This document shows positions 37,778-47,080 of a stretch of 64,000 nucleotides of DNA, piece by piece. Origin of the DNA: Pseudomonas sp. FP198 (GTDB taxonomy: Bacteria > Pseudomonadota > Gammaproteobacteria > Pseudomonadales > Pseudomonadaceae); the NCBI RefSeq assembly GCF_030687895.1, contig NZ_CP117452.1, positions 62,001-126,000 on the forward strand. The letters are read 5' to 3'. The position numbers and the translations under genes are program-made. The number at the start of each line of letters is the position of its first letter. Position 1 is the first letter of the stretch. The notes below the pieces were generated by a model. It did not search any database, was not told where the DNA came from, and was given only the letters and a program-made list of their open reading frames with translations.

Positions 37778-38458
37778 ATGCTCAAGCTCTGTTTGCGTTC
37801 CCTGCTGTGCCTGGTCTTGTTCGCCGCGCTGGTCGATTCCGCCGCCCAGGCCGCCACCGACGCCGAGGCCAGGCCCGGCGAATGGGCCCAGCCCGTGGAA
37901 AAGCGCTACGACCTCTACCAGATGTCGCCAACGCTCTATCGCAGTTCCTTGCCGGACGGCGGTGCCCTGCCTCTGCTGGCGAAACTCGATATCGGCACAA
38001 TCATCAATTTTCTGCCTGATTCGGACGCGAACTGGTTGTCCGCACCCGGCATCAAGCAGGTTCAGTTGCCCTATCGCACCAATCACGTCGACGACACTGA
38101 TGTCCTCAGGGCCCTGCGCGCCATCCAGGACGGCCAGGCCAAGGGGCCGGTGCTCATGCATTGCAAACACGGCTCGGACCGTACCGGCTTGATGGCCGCC
38201 ATGTACCGGGTGGTTGTGCAGGGCTGGAGCAAGGAAGACGCCCTGGAGGAGATGACCGAAGGCGGTTTCGGCGACAGCCACCACTTCAAGGACGGGGTTC
38301 GCTACATGATGCAGGCCGATCTCGAGAAGCTCCGTGTAGCCTTGAGAGACGGCGATTGCAGTACCAGCGTGTTTGCGCTGTGCTCGTTGAAAGGTTGGGT
38401 CAATTCAACGACCACGGCGCGTCACCTCGATCCTCAGGTATTGGCTCCTTCACGCTGA
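37778..38458 (+). CDS. periplasmic dual-specificity/tyrosine phosphatase
   Basis: 226-residue protein with a signal peptide (about 26 residues, ending in AQA) and a cysteine-dependent phosphatase domain. The CX5R loop is C129-KHGSD-R135 within MHCKHGSDRTG, and a general-acid Asp is likely in TNHVDDTD. The substrate is unknown; export implies an extracytoplasmic phospho-compound or protein. Its 3' end overlaps the first M3 peptidase gene by 25 bases on the opposite strand. Its last 50 codons recur at 40606-40755 as a duplication remnant. Confidence 0.87.
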   Translation: MLKLCLRSLLCLVLFAALVDSAAQAATDAEARPGEWAQPVEKRYDLYQMSPTLYRSSLPDGGALPLLAKLDIGTIINFLPDSDANWLSAPGIKQVQLPYRTNHVDDTDVLRALRAIQDGQAKGPVLMHCKHGSDRTGLMAAMYRVVVQGWSKEDALEEMTEGGFGDSHHFKDGVRYMMQADLEKLRVALRDGDCSTSVFALCSLKGWVNSTTTARHLDPQVLAPSR

Positions 38459-40446
38459 TTGGTCGCGCTGAGAAACGCGGTGATGGATGCGGACAACGGC
38501 CGCGAGTCGCCCGGCCCGAATATGTGATCGCGAAGCGCCTTGCCGGTCTTCGCGTCGAACAATCCGTTGCGCTGGAACCTCTGAAACACGGTCTCGGCCA
38601 GGGCGATGGACCACGGATAGGCGTACAGTGTTGCGGCATAGCCCGTCACCATATGGTCCAGCCCATTGGCCAGGCGTGCATTGGCGACTACTGGAAAATG
38701 GCTGAACTTTTCGCTGACCTGCTGGAATACTTGCTGGACGCTGCGCCCATCAGCGTGGGTGCGGTGCAACTCGAAATCCAACAGCGCGTTGCGCAAATTC
38801 TTGGCGGTTTCCCAACTGGCCTGGGTGCTGATGAGCCTTATGAACTGATCGGCCATCTCGTCAGGCAGTGTTGCTCCGGTTTGATGATGCGCCGATATAC
38901 GGATCAAAAACTCCTTGGCGAAGCACCATTTTTCGAACAGGCATCCGGCGAATTCGGTGGCATCGCGAGATGCCGAGGTGATGCCCGAGACACCACGATA
39001 GGCTGCCTGGCTCAAGACTTGATGCAGGCAATGGCCGAATTCATGGACAAGAATGCGTAGCTGCAGATGGTCGAGCAACGTCGGGTTCTCGGCTGTTCCC
39101 CGCGGCAGCCAGCCATGCAGGACGGCGATGGGATTTCGGGGCCGGCCTTCGGCGGTCATCAGACGGTCGCGAATGGTCGTGGTCTGCGGGAAGCCCTCCT
39201 GGCCCGCAACTTCGAACGGATCGAAATAGATATAGCCAATGCTCGTTCCGCCCTCCGAGACTTCAAAAAGACGTACGTCAGGAGCCCAGGTGCCCACATC
39301 CTCACGTTCGATGAAGTTCACTGCGAATAGATCTGACGCCATCACCAGCAGCTTGGAAAAGACCGCCTCCAATGGAAACCAGGCACTCAATTCTTCCTGC
39401 GAGATGCCTGCCGCCTGCCGACGGAGTTTCTCCGCCAGGTACCGGTAATCCCAAGGTTCGGGCTCGCCTAAACCTTGTTTCCTGGCAAAAGCCTTGAGTT
39501 GCTCGGCTTCCAGGTTGAAGGTGCTCTGCTGCGACTGGAGTTGGTTGTCCAGGAAAGCCAGGACCTGTTCGGTGGACTCGGCCTGCTCCGACGCGACCGC
39601 CAATTGAGCGAAATTCGTGTAGCCCAATAATTTTGCATACTCGTGCCGGTCGTCCAGCAGTTGCTTGAGGACGTTTCCATTGTCGAACTGGCCGGCATGC
39701 GGGCCTTGATCAGAAGCTCGTGTTTCATAGGCAACGTTGATTTGCTGGCGCAACGAGCGGTTGTCGGCATAGCGGATGATGATGCGATGCGACTCTTCAT
39801 CGAGGGGCAGCAGCCATCCCGTGCGCTCGACTGTGCGAGCCTGGCTGGCCATGTGTTGTTTGAACGCCGCCGGCAAACCGCTGAGCTGGGCCTCATCGTC
39901 AACGAGGATATCCCAGGCTTTATTGGCCATGTGCAGCTGTTCCCGGAAAAGACCTTCAGCGTTTTCAATGCGCACCTGCAGCAGGTTCAAGTCCCCCCCA
40001 GCGGTCTCCGGCAAGTTTTCACGAAACTGCCGCAGGATTTTTTCCAGGACTCTTATGCGCGCCGGTTCGAAGTTCTTGGCAATGTCGCTGTTCGCCAGGC
40101 GTTGGTAGAGCTGAAACAATTCGGCGTTCTGTTTCAGTCCGTTCTGAAATTCATGCAATCGTGACTCGCAATCGAGCGATGCTTGCTCCCAGGCGTCGCC
40201 TGTCCGGGTCGAGGTCAGGCGGTGTAGCACATAGCGAAAACCCTCCACCCGGCTGTGAATTTCATCCATCGCCACGACGAGGTCGTCCCAGGTTGGGAAG
40301 GGTGTCTGGCTGGCAATGATCTCGGTGAGACTGGTCCGGCTTTCGATGAGTATCTGGTCGAGGGCCGGGGAAAAGTGTTCGGCCTGGATGCGCGAAAAAG
40401 GCGGCAGGTCGTAGGGTTGCAATAGCGGGTTGTCAACGCTTGGCAT
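38434..40446 (-). CDS. M3 family oligopeptidase paralog with intact zinc site
   Basis: Zinc metallopeptidase of the thimet oligopeptidase/PrlC family, 670 residues, cytoplasmic. The active-site motif is HEFGH at residues 468-472. It is closely related to the next gene and more distantly to prlC at 43136-45187. The start MPSVDNPLLQPYDLPPFS matches prlC (VNNPLLQPYDLPPFS). It differs from prlC in the catalytic region (HCLHQVL against HGLHHLL), so its peptide preference may differ. It is the left member of a tandem duplication. Confidence 0.9.
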   Translation of the reverse strand: MPSVDNPLLQPYDLPPFSRIQAEHFSPALDQILIESRTSLTEIIASQTPFPTWDDLVVAMDEIHSRVEGFRYVLHRLTSTRTGDAWEQASLDCESRLHEFQNGLKQNAELFQLYQRLANSDIAKNFEPARIRVLEKILRQFRENLPETAGGDLNLLQVRIENAEGLFREQLHMANKAWDILVDDEAQLSGLPAAFKQHMASQARTVERTGWLLPLDEESHRIIIRYADNRSLRQQINVAYETRASDQGPHAGQFDNGNVLKQLLDDRHEYAKLLGYTNFAQLAVASEQAESTEQVLAFLDNQLQSQQSTFNLEAEQLKAFARKQGLGEPEPWDYRYLAEKLRRQAAGISQEELSAWFPLEAVFSKLLVMASDLFAVNFIEREDVGTWAPDVRLFEVSEGGTSIGYIYFDPFEVAGQEGFPQTTTIRDRLMTAEGRPRNPIAVLHGWLPRGTAENPTLLDHLQLRILVHEFGHCLHQVLSQAAYRGVSGITSASRDATEFAGCLFEKWCFAKEFLIRISAHHQTGATLPDEMADQFIRLISTQASWETAKNLRNALLDFELHRTHADGRSVQQVFQQVSEKFSHFPVVANARLANGLDHMVTGYAATLYAYPWSIALAETVFQRFQRNGLFDAKTGKALRDHIFGPGDSRPLSASITAFLSATNQREGANT

Positions 40447-40523
40447 GGGTAACTTCCTTTCAGTTCGGGGTGTTGGACCAGTCTGAAGAGGAAGGCAGGG
40501 CACCCTGCGGTATATATGTATCG

Positions 40524-40547
40524 CTTCCGGGCCGGGCGGCCCGGAAG
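40524..40547. repeat. 10-base hairpin, repeated at 42822-42845
   Basis: CTTCCGGGCC, loop GGGC, GGCCCGGAAG. The same hairpin with its surroundings appears between yheV and the next M3 gene. It may stabilise or weakly terminate transcripts; there is no T-run. Confidence 0.75.
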
Positions 40548-40556
40548 GTAATGCAG

Positions 40557-40755
40557 AAGGTTTCAGTCGGTTTTTTCTTCAGCTTCGGGTTGGGGACGAA
40601 CTGCGATGCAAGCCGATGTCGAGAGACTCCGGATGGCTCTGAGAGATGGCGATTGCCGTATCAGCGTCTTTGCGCTGTGCTCGTTGAAAAGTTGGGTCAA
40701 TTCAACGATTACGGCGCGTCAGCTCGATCCTCAGACTTTGCCTCCTCCACGCTGA
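40557..40755. pseudogene. duplication junction: yheV 3' remnant joined to phosphatase 3' remnant
   Basis: 40557-40600 on the minus strand still spells a slightly altered yheV end (FVPNPKLKKK). Right beside it, 40606-40755 on the plus strand is a 49-residue remnant of the phosphatase C-terminus (MQADVERLRMALRDGDC to DPQTLPPPR), the same length as in the intact gene. The join shows where a tandem duplication of about 2.3 kb was formed. Confidence 0.85.
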
Positions 40756-42743
40756 TCGGTAGCGCGGAGGAAGGCGGCTATGGATTCGGACAACGGCCGC
40801 GAGTCGCCCGTCCCGAATATGTATTCGCGAAGCGCCTTGCCGGTCTGCGCGTCGAACAATCCGTCGCGCTGGAACCTCTGGAACACGCTCTCGGCCAGGG
40901 CGTTGGACCACGGGTCGGCGTACAGTGTTGCGGCATAGCCCGCCGCCATGTAGTCCAGCCCATTGGCCAGGCGAGCATTGGCTACCACAGGCAAATGGCT
41001 GACCTTTTCGCTAATCTGCTCGAATACCTGCTGAGCGCTGCGCCCATCAGCGTGGGTGCGGTGCAACTCGAAATCGAGCAGTGCGTTGCGCAGTTCGGTG
41101 GCGGTTTGCCAACTGACCTGGGTGGTGATGAGCCTAATGAAATGATCGGCCATCTCGTCCGGCAGTGCTGCTCCGGTTTGATGATGCGCCGATACGCGGA
41201 TCAGGCATTCCTTGGAAAAGCACCATTTTTCCAGCAGACACCCGGCGAATTCGGCTGTATCGCGGGATGCCGAGTTGATGCCCGAGACATCACGATAGGC
41301 TGCCTGGCTCAAGACCTGATGCAGGCATTGGCCGAACTCATGGAACAGAATGCGCAGCTGCTGATGGTCGAGCAACGTCGGGTTCTCGTCTGTTCCCCGC
41401 GGCAACGAGCCATGCAGGACGGCGATGGGATTTCGGGGCCGGCCTTCGGCGGTCATCAGCCGATCGCGAATGGTCGTGGTATGAGGAAAGCCCACCCCGT
41501 TAGCAGGCTCGAACAGATCGAAATAGATATAACCAATGGGCGTTCCGCCCTCAGAGACTTCAAAAAGACGCACGTCAGGAGCCCAGGTGCCCACATCCTC
41601 ACGTTCGATGAAGTTCACTGCGAATAGATCTGACGCCATCACCAGCAGCTTGGAAAAGACCGCCTCCAATGGAAACCAGGCACTCAATTCTTCCTGCGAG
41701 ATGCCTGCCGCCTGCCGACGGAGTTTCTCCGCCAGGTACCGGTAATCCCAAGGTTCGGGCTCGCCTAAACCTTGTTTCCTGGCAAAAGCCTTGAGTTGCT
41801 CGGCTTCCAGGTTGAAGGTGCTCTGCTGCGACTGGAGTTGGGTGTCCAGGAAAGCCAGGACCTGTTCGGTGGACTCGGCCTGCTCCGACGCGACCGCCAA
41901 TTGAGCGAAATCCGTGTAGCCCAACAGTTTTGCATATTCGTGCCGGTCGTCCAGCAGTTGCTTGAGGACGGGGCCATTGTCGAATCGGACGGGATGCGGT
42001 CCTTGATCAGAAGCGCGCGTGCTGTAGGCCATGTCGGTCACCTTGCGCAAAAAGCGATAATCGGCATAGTGCGTGACGATGCGATGTGACTCTCGGTCAA
42101 GGGTTAGTAGCCATCCCGTGAGCCCAGCCTCGCCTGCCTGATTGGCCATGCGCTGTTTGAATGCCGCCGGCAAGCCGCTGAGCTGGGCTTCATCGTCAAT
42201 GGCTACGCTCCAGCCTTTATTGGCCTTGTACAGCAGGTCCAGAAAAGTATCTTCAGCTTTTCGAATGCGAACCTTTATCAGGTTCAAGTCACCCCCCGTG
42301 TTCTCCGGCAAGTTTTCACGAAACTGCCGCAGGATTTTTTCCAGGACTCTTGTGCGCGCCCGTTCGAAATTCCTGGCTATCTCGCTGTTCGCCAAGCGCT
42401 GGTAGAGCTGGAAGAGCTCGGCGTTTTGGTGCAGTCCGACTCGAAAGTCGCGCAATCGCGGCCCGCAATCGAGCAATGCCTGCTGCCAGGTTTCGCCTGT
42501 CCGGGTCAAGGTCAGGCGGTGTAGCACATAGCGAAAACCCTCCAGCCGGCTGTGAACTTCATCCATCGCCACGACGAGGTCGTCCCAGGTTGGGAGGATC
42601 GTCTGGCTGGTAATGATCTCAGCGACCTTGACGCGGCTTTCGGCGATTATCTGGTCGAGGGCCGGGGAGAAGTGTTCGGCCTGGACGCGCGAAAAGGGCG
42701 GCAGGTCGTAGTCCTGCAGTAGCGGGTTATCAGCGTTTGGCAT
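40731..42743 (-). CDS. M3 family peptidase paralog with altered zinc motif
   Basis: 670-residue tandem copy of the gene at 38434-40446, full length and without stops. The zinc motif HEXXH is changed to HEFGQ (residues 468-472; the codon at 41328-41330 reads CAA where the sister copy has CAT). The second histidine is a zinc ligand in this family, so peptidase activity is probably lost or strongly reduced. About 260 bases (41577-41838) look identical to the sister copy (39280-39541), a sign of recent gene conversion. The open frame is retained, so a binding or regulatory role is possible. Confidence 0.9.
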   Translation of the reverse strand: MPNADNPLLQDYDLPPFSRVQAEHFSPALDQIIAESRVKVAEIITSQTILPTWDDLVVAMDEVHSRLEGFRYVLHRLTLTRTGETWQQALLDCGPRLRDFRVGLHQNAELFQLYQRLANSEIARNFERARTRVLEKILRQFRENLPENTGGDLNLIKVRIRKAEDTFLDLLYKANKGWSVAIDDEAQLSGLPAAFKQRMANQAGEAGLTGWLLTLDRESHRIVTHYADYRFLRKVTDMAYSTRASDQGPHPVRFDNGPVLKQLLDDRHEYAKLLGYTDFAQLAVASEQAESTEQVLAFLDTQLQSQQSTFNLEAEQLKAFARKQGLGEPEPWDYRYLAEKLRRQAAGISQEELSAWFPLEAVFSKLLVMASDLFAVNFIEREDVGTWAPDVRLFEVSEGGTPIGYIYFDLFEPANGVGFPHTTTIRDRLMTAEGRPRNPIAVLHGSLPRGTDENPTLLDHQQLRILFHEFGQCLHQVLSQAAYRDVSGINSASRDTAEFAGCLLEKWCFSKECLIRVSAHHQTGAALPDEMADHFIRLITTQVSWQTATELRNALLDFELHRTHADGRSAQQVFEQISEKVSHLPVVANARLANGLDYMAAGYAATLYADPWSNALAESVFQRFQRDGLFDAQTGKALREYIFGTGDSRPLSESIAAFLRATDQRGGGKV

Positions 42744-42821
42744 GGAAAGCTTCCTTTCAGTCTGGACGTGTCGGACCAGTCTGAAGAGGAAGGCAGGGCA
42801 CCCTGCGGTATATATGTATCG

Positions 42822-42845
42822 CTTCCGGGCCGGGCGGCCCGGAAG
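42822..42845. repeat. 10-base hairpin, second copy
   Basis: Identical to 40524-40547; it lies between yheV and the altered M3 gene. Confidence 0.75.
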
Positions 42846-42860
42846 GTAATGCCGAAGATT

Positions 42861-43139
42861 TCAGTCGGTTTTTTTCTTCAACTTGGGGTTGGGAAAGAAC
42901 TGCACCGCCTGGACCTTGGCGTCCGGCGCTTTCAAAGCGGACGTATTGACCCGGGTGCCCAATTCCTTGGGCACTGACAGGCCTTGTTCATTGAGCGTGT
43001 CGGAATAACCACAAGCCACGCACTCGCGATGGGGCACGCCGTCTTCATTCCACATCATCAACTTGTCCGGCTCACTGCACGCCGGGCAGACTGCCCCGGC
43101 GATGAAGCGTCGTTTGGTAATCACAGGCCCCTCACTCAT
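42861..43139 (-). CDS. yheV: YheV-family zinc-ribbon protein
   Basis: 92-residue protein with two CxxC knuckles (CPAC near residue 18 and CVAC near 40), a putative zinc ribbon, and a basic Lys-rich end (PNPKLKKKTD). It follows prlC with a four-base overlap (ATGA), the arrangement common in gammaproteobacteria. Function unknown. A slightly altered copy of its 3' end occurs at 40557-40600. Confidence 0.88.
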   Translation of the reverse strand: MSEGPVITKRRFIAGAVCPACSEPDKLMMWNEDGVPHRECVACGYSDTLNEQGLSVPKELGTRVNTSALKAPDAKVQAVQFFPNPKLKKKTD

Positions 43140-45187
43140 GCTGCCGCGTCCTCGCTCAGGCCGCTGTGGCGCAAGAGTGCGTCAATCGAAGGCTCGCGGC
43201 CACGGAAGTCGACGAACAGCACCATCGGCTCCTGGGAGCCGCCGCGCGCCAGGATCGCCTCGCGAAAGGCGCGACCGGTGTCGGCGTTGAGCACGCCATC
43301 TTCTTCGAATTTGGAGAACGCATCGGCCGACAGCACTTCCGCCCACTTGTAGCTGTAGTAACCCGCGGCGTAACCGCCGGCGAAGATATGCGCAAAGCTG
43401 TTGGGGAAGCGGTTGTAGGCCGGCGGACGCATCACCGACACCTCGTCGCGTACGCCTTCGAGCACTTGCAGCACGCTGCGGCCATCGCCGTGGGTGGCGT
43501 GCAGTTCGAAGTCGAACAGCGAGAATTCCAACTGGCGGACCATCATCAGGCCGGACTGGAAGTTCTTCGCCGCGAGCATTTTTTCCAGCAGGTCCTGGGG
43601 CAATGGCTCAGCGGTTTCGTAGTGACCGGAAATCAGCGCCAGGCCTTCAGGCTCCCAGCACCAGTTTTCCATGAACTGGCTCGGCAGCTCCACGGCGTCC
43701 CAGGCCACGCCGTTGATGCCCGACACGCCGGCATGATCGACGCGGGTCAACAGGTGATGCAGGCCGTGGCCGAACTCGTGGAACAGCGTGGTCACTTCAT
43801 CGTGGGTCAGCAACGCCGGCTTGCCGCTGTCGGCCGGGGTGAAGTTGCACACCAGGTTGGCGACCGGGCTCTGCAGTACGCCATCAAGGGTACGGCGACG
43901 ATCACGGGCGCCGTCCATCCAGGCGCCGCCACGCTTGTTGGGACGGGCGTACAGATCGAAAAAGAAGCGCCCGACGTGCTGGCCGTGTTCCTTGATCTCG
44001 AACAGGCGCACGTCCGGATGCCAGGCGTCGAAACCCTTCAGTTCAGCGATCTCGATGCCGTAGAGGCGTTGCACGATGGCGAACAGGCCGCCCAGCACCT
44101 TGTCGATCGGGAAGTAGGCGCGCAGGGCTTCCTGGGCGACGCTGTAACGTTGCTGGCGGAGTTTTTCGCCGTAGAAGCCGCTGTCCCAGCTTTGCAGGTC
44201 GGGGCAGCCCTGTTCGGCGGCGAACGCTTTCAATTGTTCCAGATCCTGGGCGGCGAACGGTTTGCTGCGCTTGGCCAGGTCGCGCAGGAAGCTGAGCACC
44301 TGATCGCTGGATTCAGCCATCTTGGTTGCCAGGCTCAATTCGGCGAAGTTGGCGAAACCCAGCAACTGGGCCAGTTCCTGGCGCAGGTCGAGGATCTGCT
44401 CCATCACCGGGCCGTTATCGTTCTGACCGGCGTTCGGGCCCTGGTCCGAGGCGCGGGTGCAGTAGGCGGCGTAGACTTCTTCGCGCAGGGCGCGGTCTTC
44501 GGCGTAGGTCATCACCGCGTAGTAGCTGGGAAACTCCAGGTTGATCAGCCAACCGTCGAGGCCTTTGGCCTGGGCCGCGGCGGCCATTTGCGCCTTGGCC
44601 GAGTCGGTCAGGCCGGCGAGGGCGGCCTCAGAGGTGACATGCTTGGTCCAGGCCTGGGTCGCGTCGAGCAACTGGTTGGAAAAGCGGCTGCCGAGTTCGG
44701 ACAGTTTGCTTTGCACTTCGGCGTAGCGCTTCTGCTGCTCGGGCGGCAGATCGATGCCCGACAGGCGGAAATCGCGCAGAGAATGTTCCAGGATGGTTTT
44801 CTGGGCCACGTCGAAACCGGCGGCCTCGGGGCTGTTCGCCAGGGCTTCGAACGCCTGGAACAGTTCGCGGTTCTGGCCCAGCTCGGTGGAATAGGCACTC
44901 AGCGCCGGCAGGCAAGCCTCGTAGGCCTCGCGCAACTCGGGGCTGTTGCGCACCGCGTTCAAATGGCTCACCGGGCTCCAGGCCGCGGCCAGACGATCAT
45001 TGAGCTCATCCATTGCCAATACCAGGCCGGCCCAGGTGGGCTGTTTGACTTGTGTCTTGAGGATCTCGGCGATGGCGGCACGGTTGTCAGCCAGGATCTG
45101 CTCGATGGCCGGTTGCACGTGCTCGGCACGGATCGCCGAGAATGGCGGCAGGTCGTAGGGCTGCAAAAGAGGGTTGTTCACGCTCAC
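43136..45187 (-). CDS. prlC: oligopeptidase A
   Basis: Cytoplasmic zinc metallopeptidase that degrades short peptides, including cleaved signal peptides. The 683-residue protein has the intact HEFGHGLHHLL motif near residue 470. A GTG start is chosen (MSVNNPLLQPYDLPPF), which aligns with both paralogs; an ATG nine codons upstream (45214) is an alternative. It is coupled to yheV downstream. The two shorter M3 genes further along appear to be lineage-specific paralogs. Confidence 0.95.
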   Translation of the reverse strand: MSVNNPLLQPYDLPPFSAIRAEHVQPAIEQILADNRAAIAEILKTQVKQPTWAGLVLAMDELNDRLAAAWSPVSHLNAVRNSPELREAYEACLPALSAYSTELGQNRELFQAFEALANSPEAAGFDVAQKTILEHSLRDFRLSGIDLPPEQQKRYAEVQSKLSELGSRFSNQLLDATQAWTKHVTSEAALAGLTDSAKAQMAAAAQAKGLDGWLINLEFPSYYAVMTYAEDRALREEVYAAYCTRASDQGPNAGQNDNGPVMEQILDLRQELAQLLGFANFAELSLATKMAESSDQVLSFLRDLAKRSKPFAAQDLEQLKAFAAEQGCPDLQSWDSGFYGEKLRQQRYSVAQEALRAYFPIDKVLGGLFAIVQRLYGIEIAELKGFDAWHPDVRLFEIKEHGQHVGRFFFDLYARPNKRGGAWMDGARDRRRTLDGVLQSPVANLVCNFTPADSGKPALLTHDEVTTLFHEFGHGLHHLLTRVDHAGVSGINGVAWDAVELPSQFMENWCWEPEGLALISGHYETAEPLPQDLLEKMLAAKNFQSGLMMVRQLEFSLFDFELHATHGDGRSVLQVLEGVRDEVSVMRPPAYNRFPNSFAHIFAGGYAAGYYSYKWAEVLSADAFSKFEEDGVLNADTGRAFREAILARGGSQEPMVLFVDFRGREPSIDALLRHSGLSEDAAA

Positions 45188-45286
45188 GGTTGGCACCTTG
45201 GCTGGAAGAAACATGGGCCCATCTTAATTACAATCGGCGTTCACCGCAGCTAGCAGCGCCTATCATCGGACAAGAGAGAGCCTATC

Positions 45287-45838
45287 GTGACCCTTCGAAC
45301 GTACCAGAACCACAGCCCGCGGCTTGCCCGGGGGGCTTTTGTCGACAGCACCGCGGTGGTGATCGGCGACGTCGAGATCGGCGAAGACAGTTCGGTCTGG
45401 CCGCTGACCGTCATTCGCGGCGACATGCACCGCATCCGCATCCGCATCGGCGCCCGCACCAGCGTCCAGGACGGCTGCGTGCTGCACATCACCCACGCCG
45501 GGCCGTTCAACCCCGATGGCTTCCCGTTGCTGATTGGTGACGACGTTACGATCGCCCACAAAGTCATGCTCCATGGCTGCTCGGTGGGCAGCCGGATCCT
45601 GATCGGCATGGGCAGCATTGTGATGGATGGCGCGGTGGTCGAGGACGACGTGATCATCGGCGCCGGTAGCCTCGTACCGCCGGGCAAGCGCCTGGAGAGC
45701 GGCTTTTTGTATGTGGGCAGCCCGGTGAAGCAGGTCCGGCCGCTGACGGACAAAGAGCGGGCGTTTTTCACCTACAGCGCGGCGAATTACGTGAAGCTCA
45801 AGGATTTGCATCTGGCCGAAGGCTACGACCAGCCTTGA
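45287..45838 (+). CDS. gamma carbonic anhydrase family protein
   Basis: 183-residue left-handed beta-helix protein of the YrdA/gamma-carbonic anhydrase type, with hexapeptide repeats such as AVVIGDVEIGEDSSVWPLTV and conserved histidines in VLHITHAG and IAHKVMLHGC that could bind metal. It forms trimers in the family. Activity as a carbonic anhydrase is not certain for this group. It is divergent from prlC. Confidence 0.92.
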   Translation: MTLRTYQNHSPRLARGAFVDSTAVVIGDVEIGEDSSVWPLTVIRGDMHRIRIRIGARTSVQDGCVLHITHAGPFNPDGFPLLIGDDVTIAHKVMLHGCSVGSRILIGMGSIVMDGAVVEDDVIIGAGSLVPPGKRLESGFLYVGSPVKQVRPLTDKERAFFTYSAANYVKLKDLHLAEGYDQP

Positions 45839-45861
45839 GTGGTTTGCCAGGCCCCTATTCT

Positions 45862-45904
45862 CGTGGCGAGGGAGCTTGCTCCCGCTGGGCTGCGTAGCAG
45901 CCCC
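45862..45904. repeat. single REP element (GTGGCGAGGGAGC class)
   Basis: One REP copy with its short downstream hairpin lies between the gamma carbonic anhydrase and HAD genes; it directly precedes the HAD ribosome binding region. Confidence 0.75.
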
Positions 45905-45926
45905 ACTTACTTCCTCAGGACCAGCC

Positions 45927-46577
45927 ATGCACTACCAGACCATACTCTTTGACCTCGACGGCACGCTTACCGACCCGCGCGAGGGCATCACCCGTTCGAT
46001 TCAGTTCGCCCTGGGCAAACTGGGCATCGACGAACCCGACCTGACCCGTCTCGAACATTTCATCGGCCCACCGCTATTGCAGGCCTTCATGCAGTTCTAT
46101 GCCTTCGACGAAGCGAAAGCCTGGGACGCAGTAAATTTCTATCGCGAGCGCTTCAAGGTCACCGGCCTCTATGAAAACCGTGTCTTCGACGGTGTCGTGC
46201 CGCTGCTGGAAACGCTTGGTGGCCAAGGCCGACAGCTCTACATTGCCACGTCCAAGCCGTGGATTTTCGCCCGGGAAATCGCCCGTCATTTCGATTTCGC
46301 CCGGCACTTCAAGGTGATCTACGGTAGCGAACTGGATGGCACCCGTACCAACAAGGTCGAGCTCATCGCCCACCTGATGGCCGAAGAAAGCCTTGACCCG
46401 GCCAGCACCCTGATGATCGGCGACCGCGAACATGACTTGATCGGCGCGCGCAGCAATGGTCTGGACGCGGCGGCGGTGGGGTACGGATTCGGCAGTTTCG
46501 AGGAGTTGAGTGCGCAGAACCCGGTACATCATTTCCAGACACTGGAAGAGTTGCACCAGGCATTTTTGCGGGGCTGA
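45927..46577 (+). CDS. HAD-family phosphatase (phosphoglycolate phosphatase-like)
   Basis: 216-residue cytoplasmic hydrolase. The nucleophile motif is LFDLDGTLTD near residue 8, motif II is the Thr/Ser in YIATSKP, and motif III/IV is MIGDREHDLIGA. The cap region is alpha-helical, as in Gph and YrfG-type proteins. The substrate is unknown (phosphoglycolate or a nucleotide are candidates). The start MHYQTILFDLDG gives the normal N-terminus; the longer upstream frame crosses a REP. Confidence 0.9.
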   Translation: MHYQTILFDLDGTLTDPREGITRSIQFALGKLGIDEPDLTRLEHFIGPPLLQAFMQFYAFDEAKAWDAVNFYRERFKVTGLYENRVFDGVVPLLETLGGQGRQLYIATSKPWIFAREIARHFDFARHFKVIYGSELDGTRTNKVELIAHLMAEESLDPASTLMIGDREHDLIGARSNGLDAAAVGYGFGSFEELSAQNPVHHFQTLEELHQAFLRG

Positions 46578-46691
46578 AGACACAACTATCGGAAACGTCC
46601 GACATGCTCTAAGGAATTGTCTGATTTTCAGCACCTGCCACCGGGCATAGGTTCTCTGCAGAAAGTTTATCCATCGAGCAAGGAGAACCGC

Positions 46692-46901
46692 ATGATTCAG
46701 CTGTCGCAAACGGAGCAGGTGATCTGGGATATGTATTTTGTCAGCGCCTTGCCGCAGGTGATGCAGCAGTTACCGGGCCGCCGTCCCGAGTTGATTGCGG
46801 AGAGCGCGGCCGAAGTCGCCGATGAAATGCTGGTGGAGCGCCGCGAGCGTCGCCCGGTGGCACAAAGGACTCTGCCGGTCAGGGACGCAACGATAAAATG
46901 A
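46692..46901 (+). CDS. small hypothetical protein
   Basis: 69-residue acidic, helical protein (MIQLSQTEQVIWDMYFVSAL) without a recognised domain. A ribosome binding site (AAGGAGAA) lies just before the ATG. No partner is evident; it lies between the HAD gene and the T6SS locus. Confidence 0.65.
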   Translation: MIQLSQTEQVIWDMYFVSALPQVMQQLPGRRPELIAESAAEVADEMLVERRERRPVAQRTLPVRDATIK

Positions 46902-46930
46902 AAAAATAAATCCGGGACATGGTGGACCCC

Positions 46931-47065
46931 TGTGGCGAGGGAGCTTGCTCCCGCTCGGCTGCGAAGCAGTCGCAAAACCAGCGGATAAGGTGTGCCTGAC
47001 GCCCCACGCCCGGCGGATTTTCGGGGCGGCTCCACGCCCCAGCGGGAGCAAGCTCCCTCGCCACA
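46931..47065. repeat. paired REP element (GTGGCGAGGGAGC class)
   Basis: Inverted copies at about 46931-46971 and 47040-47065 lie at the left border of the T6SS cluster. Confidence 0.83.
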
Positions 47066-47080
47066 CGAGCCCGGCGCTTA

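Noticed and set aside
40440..41627. A 395-codon plus-strand open frame opposite the altered M3 peptidase
   Set aside because: Only its part at 40606-40755 is meaningful, as a phosphatase remnant; the rest is antisense to the peptidase.
43166..45253. A 695-codon plus-strand open frame opposite prlC
   Set aside because: Antisense shadow of prlC with no recognisable domain.
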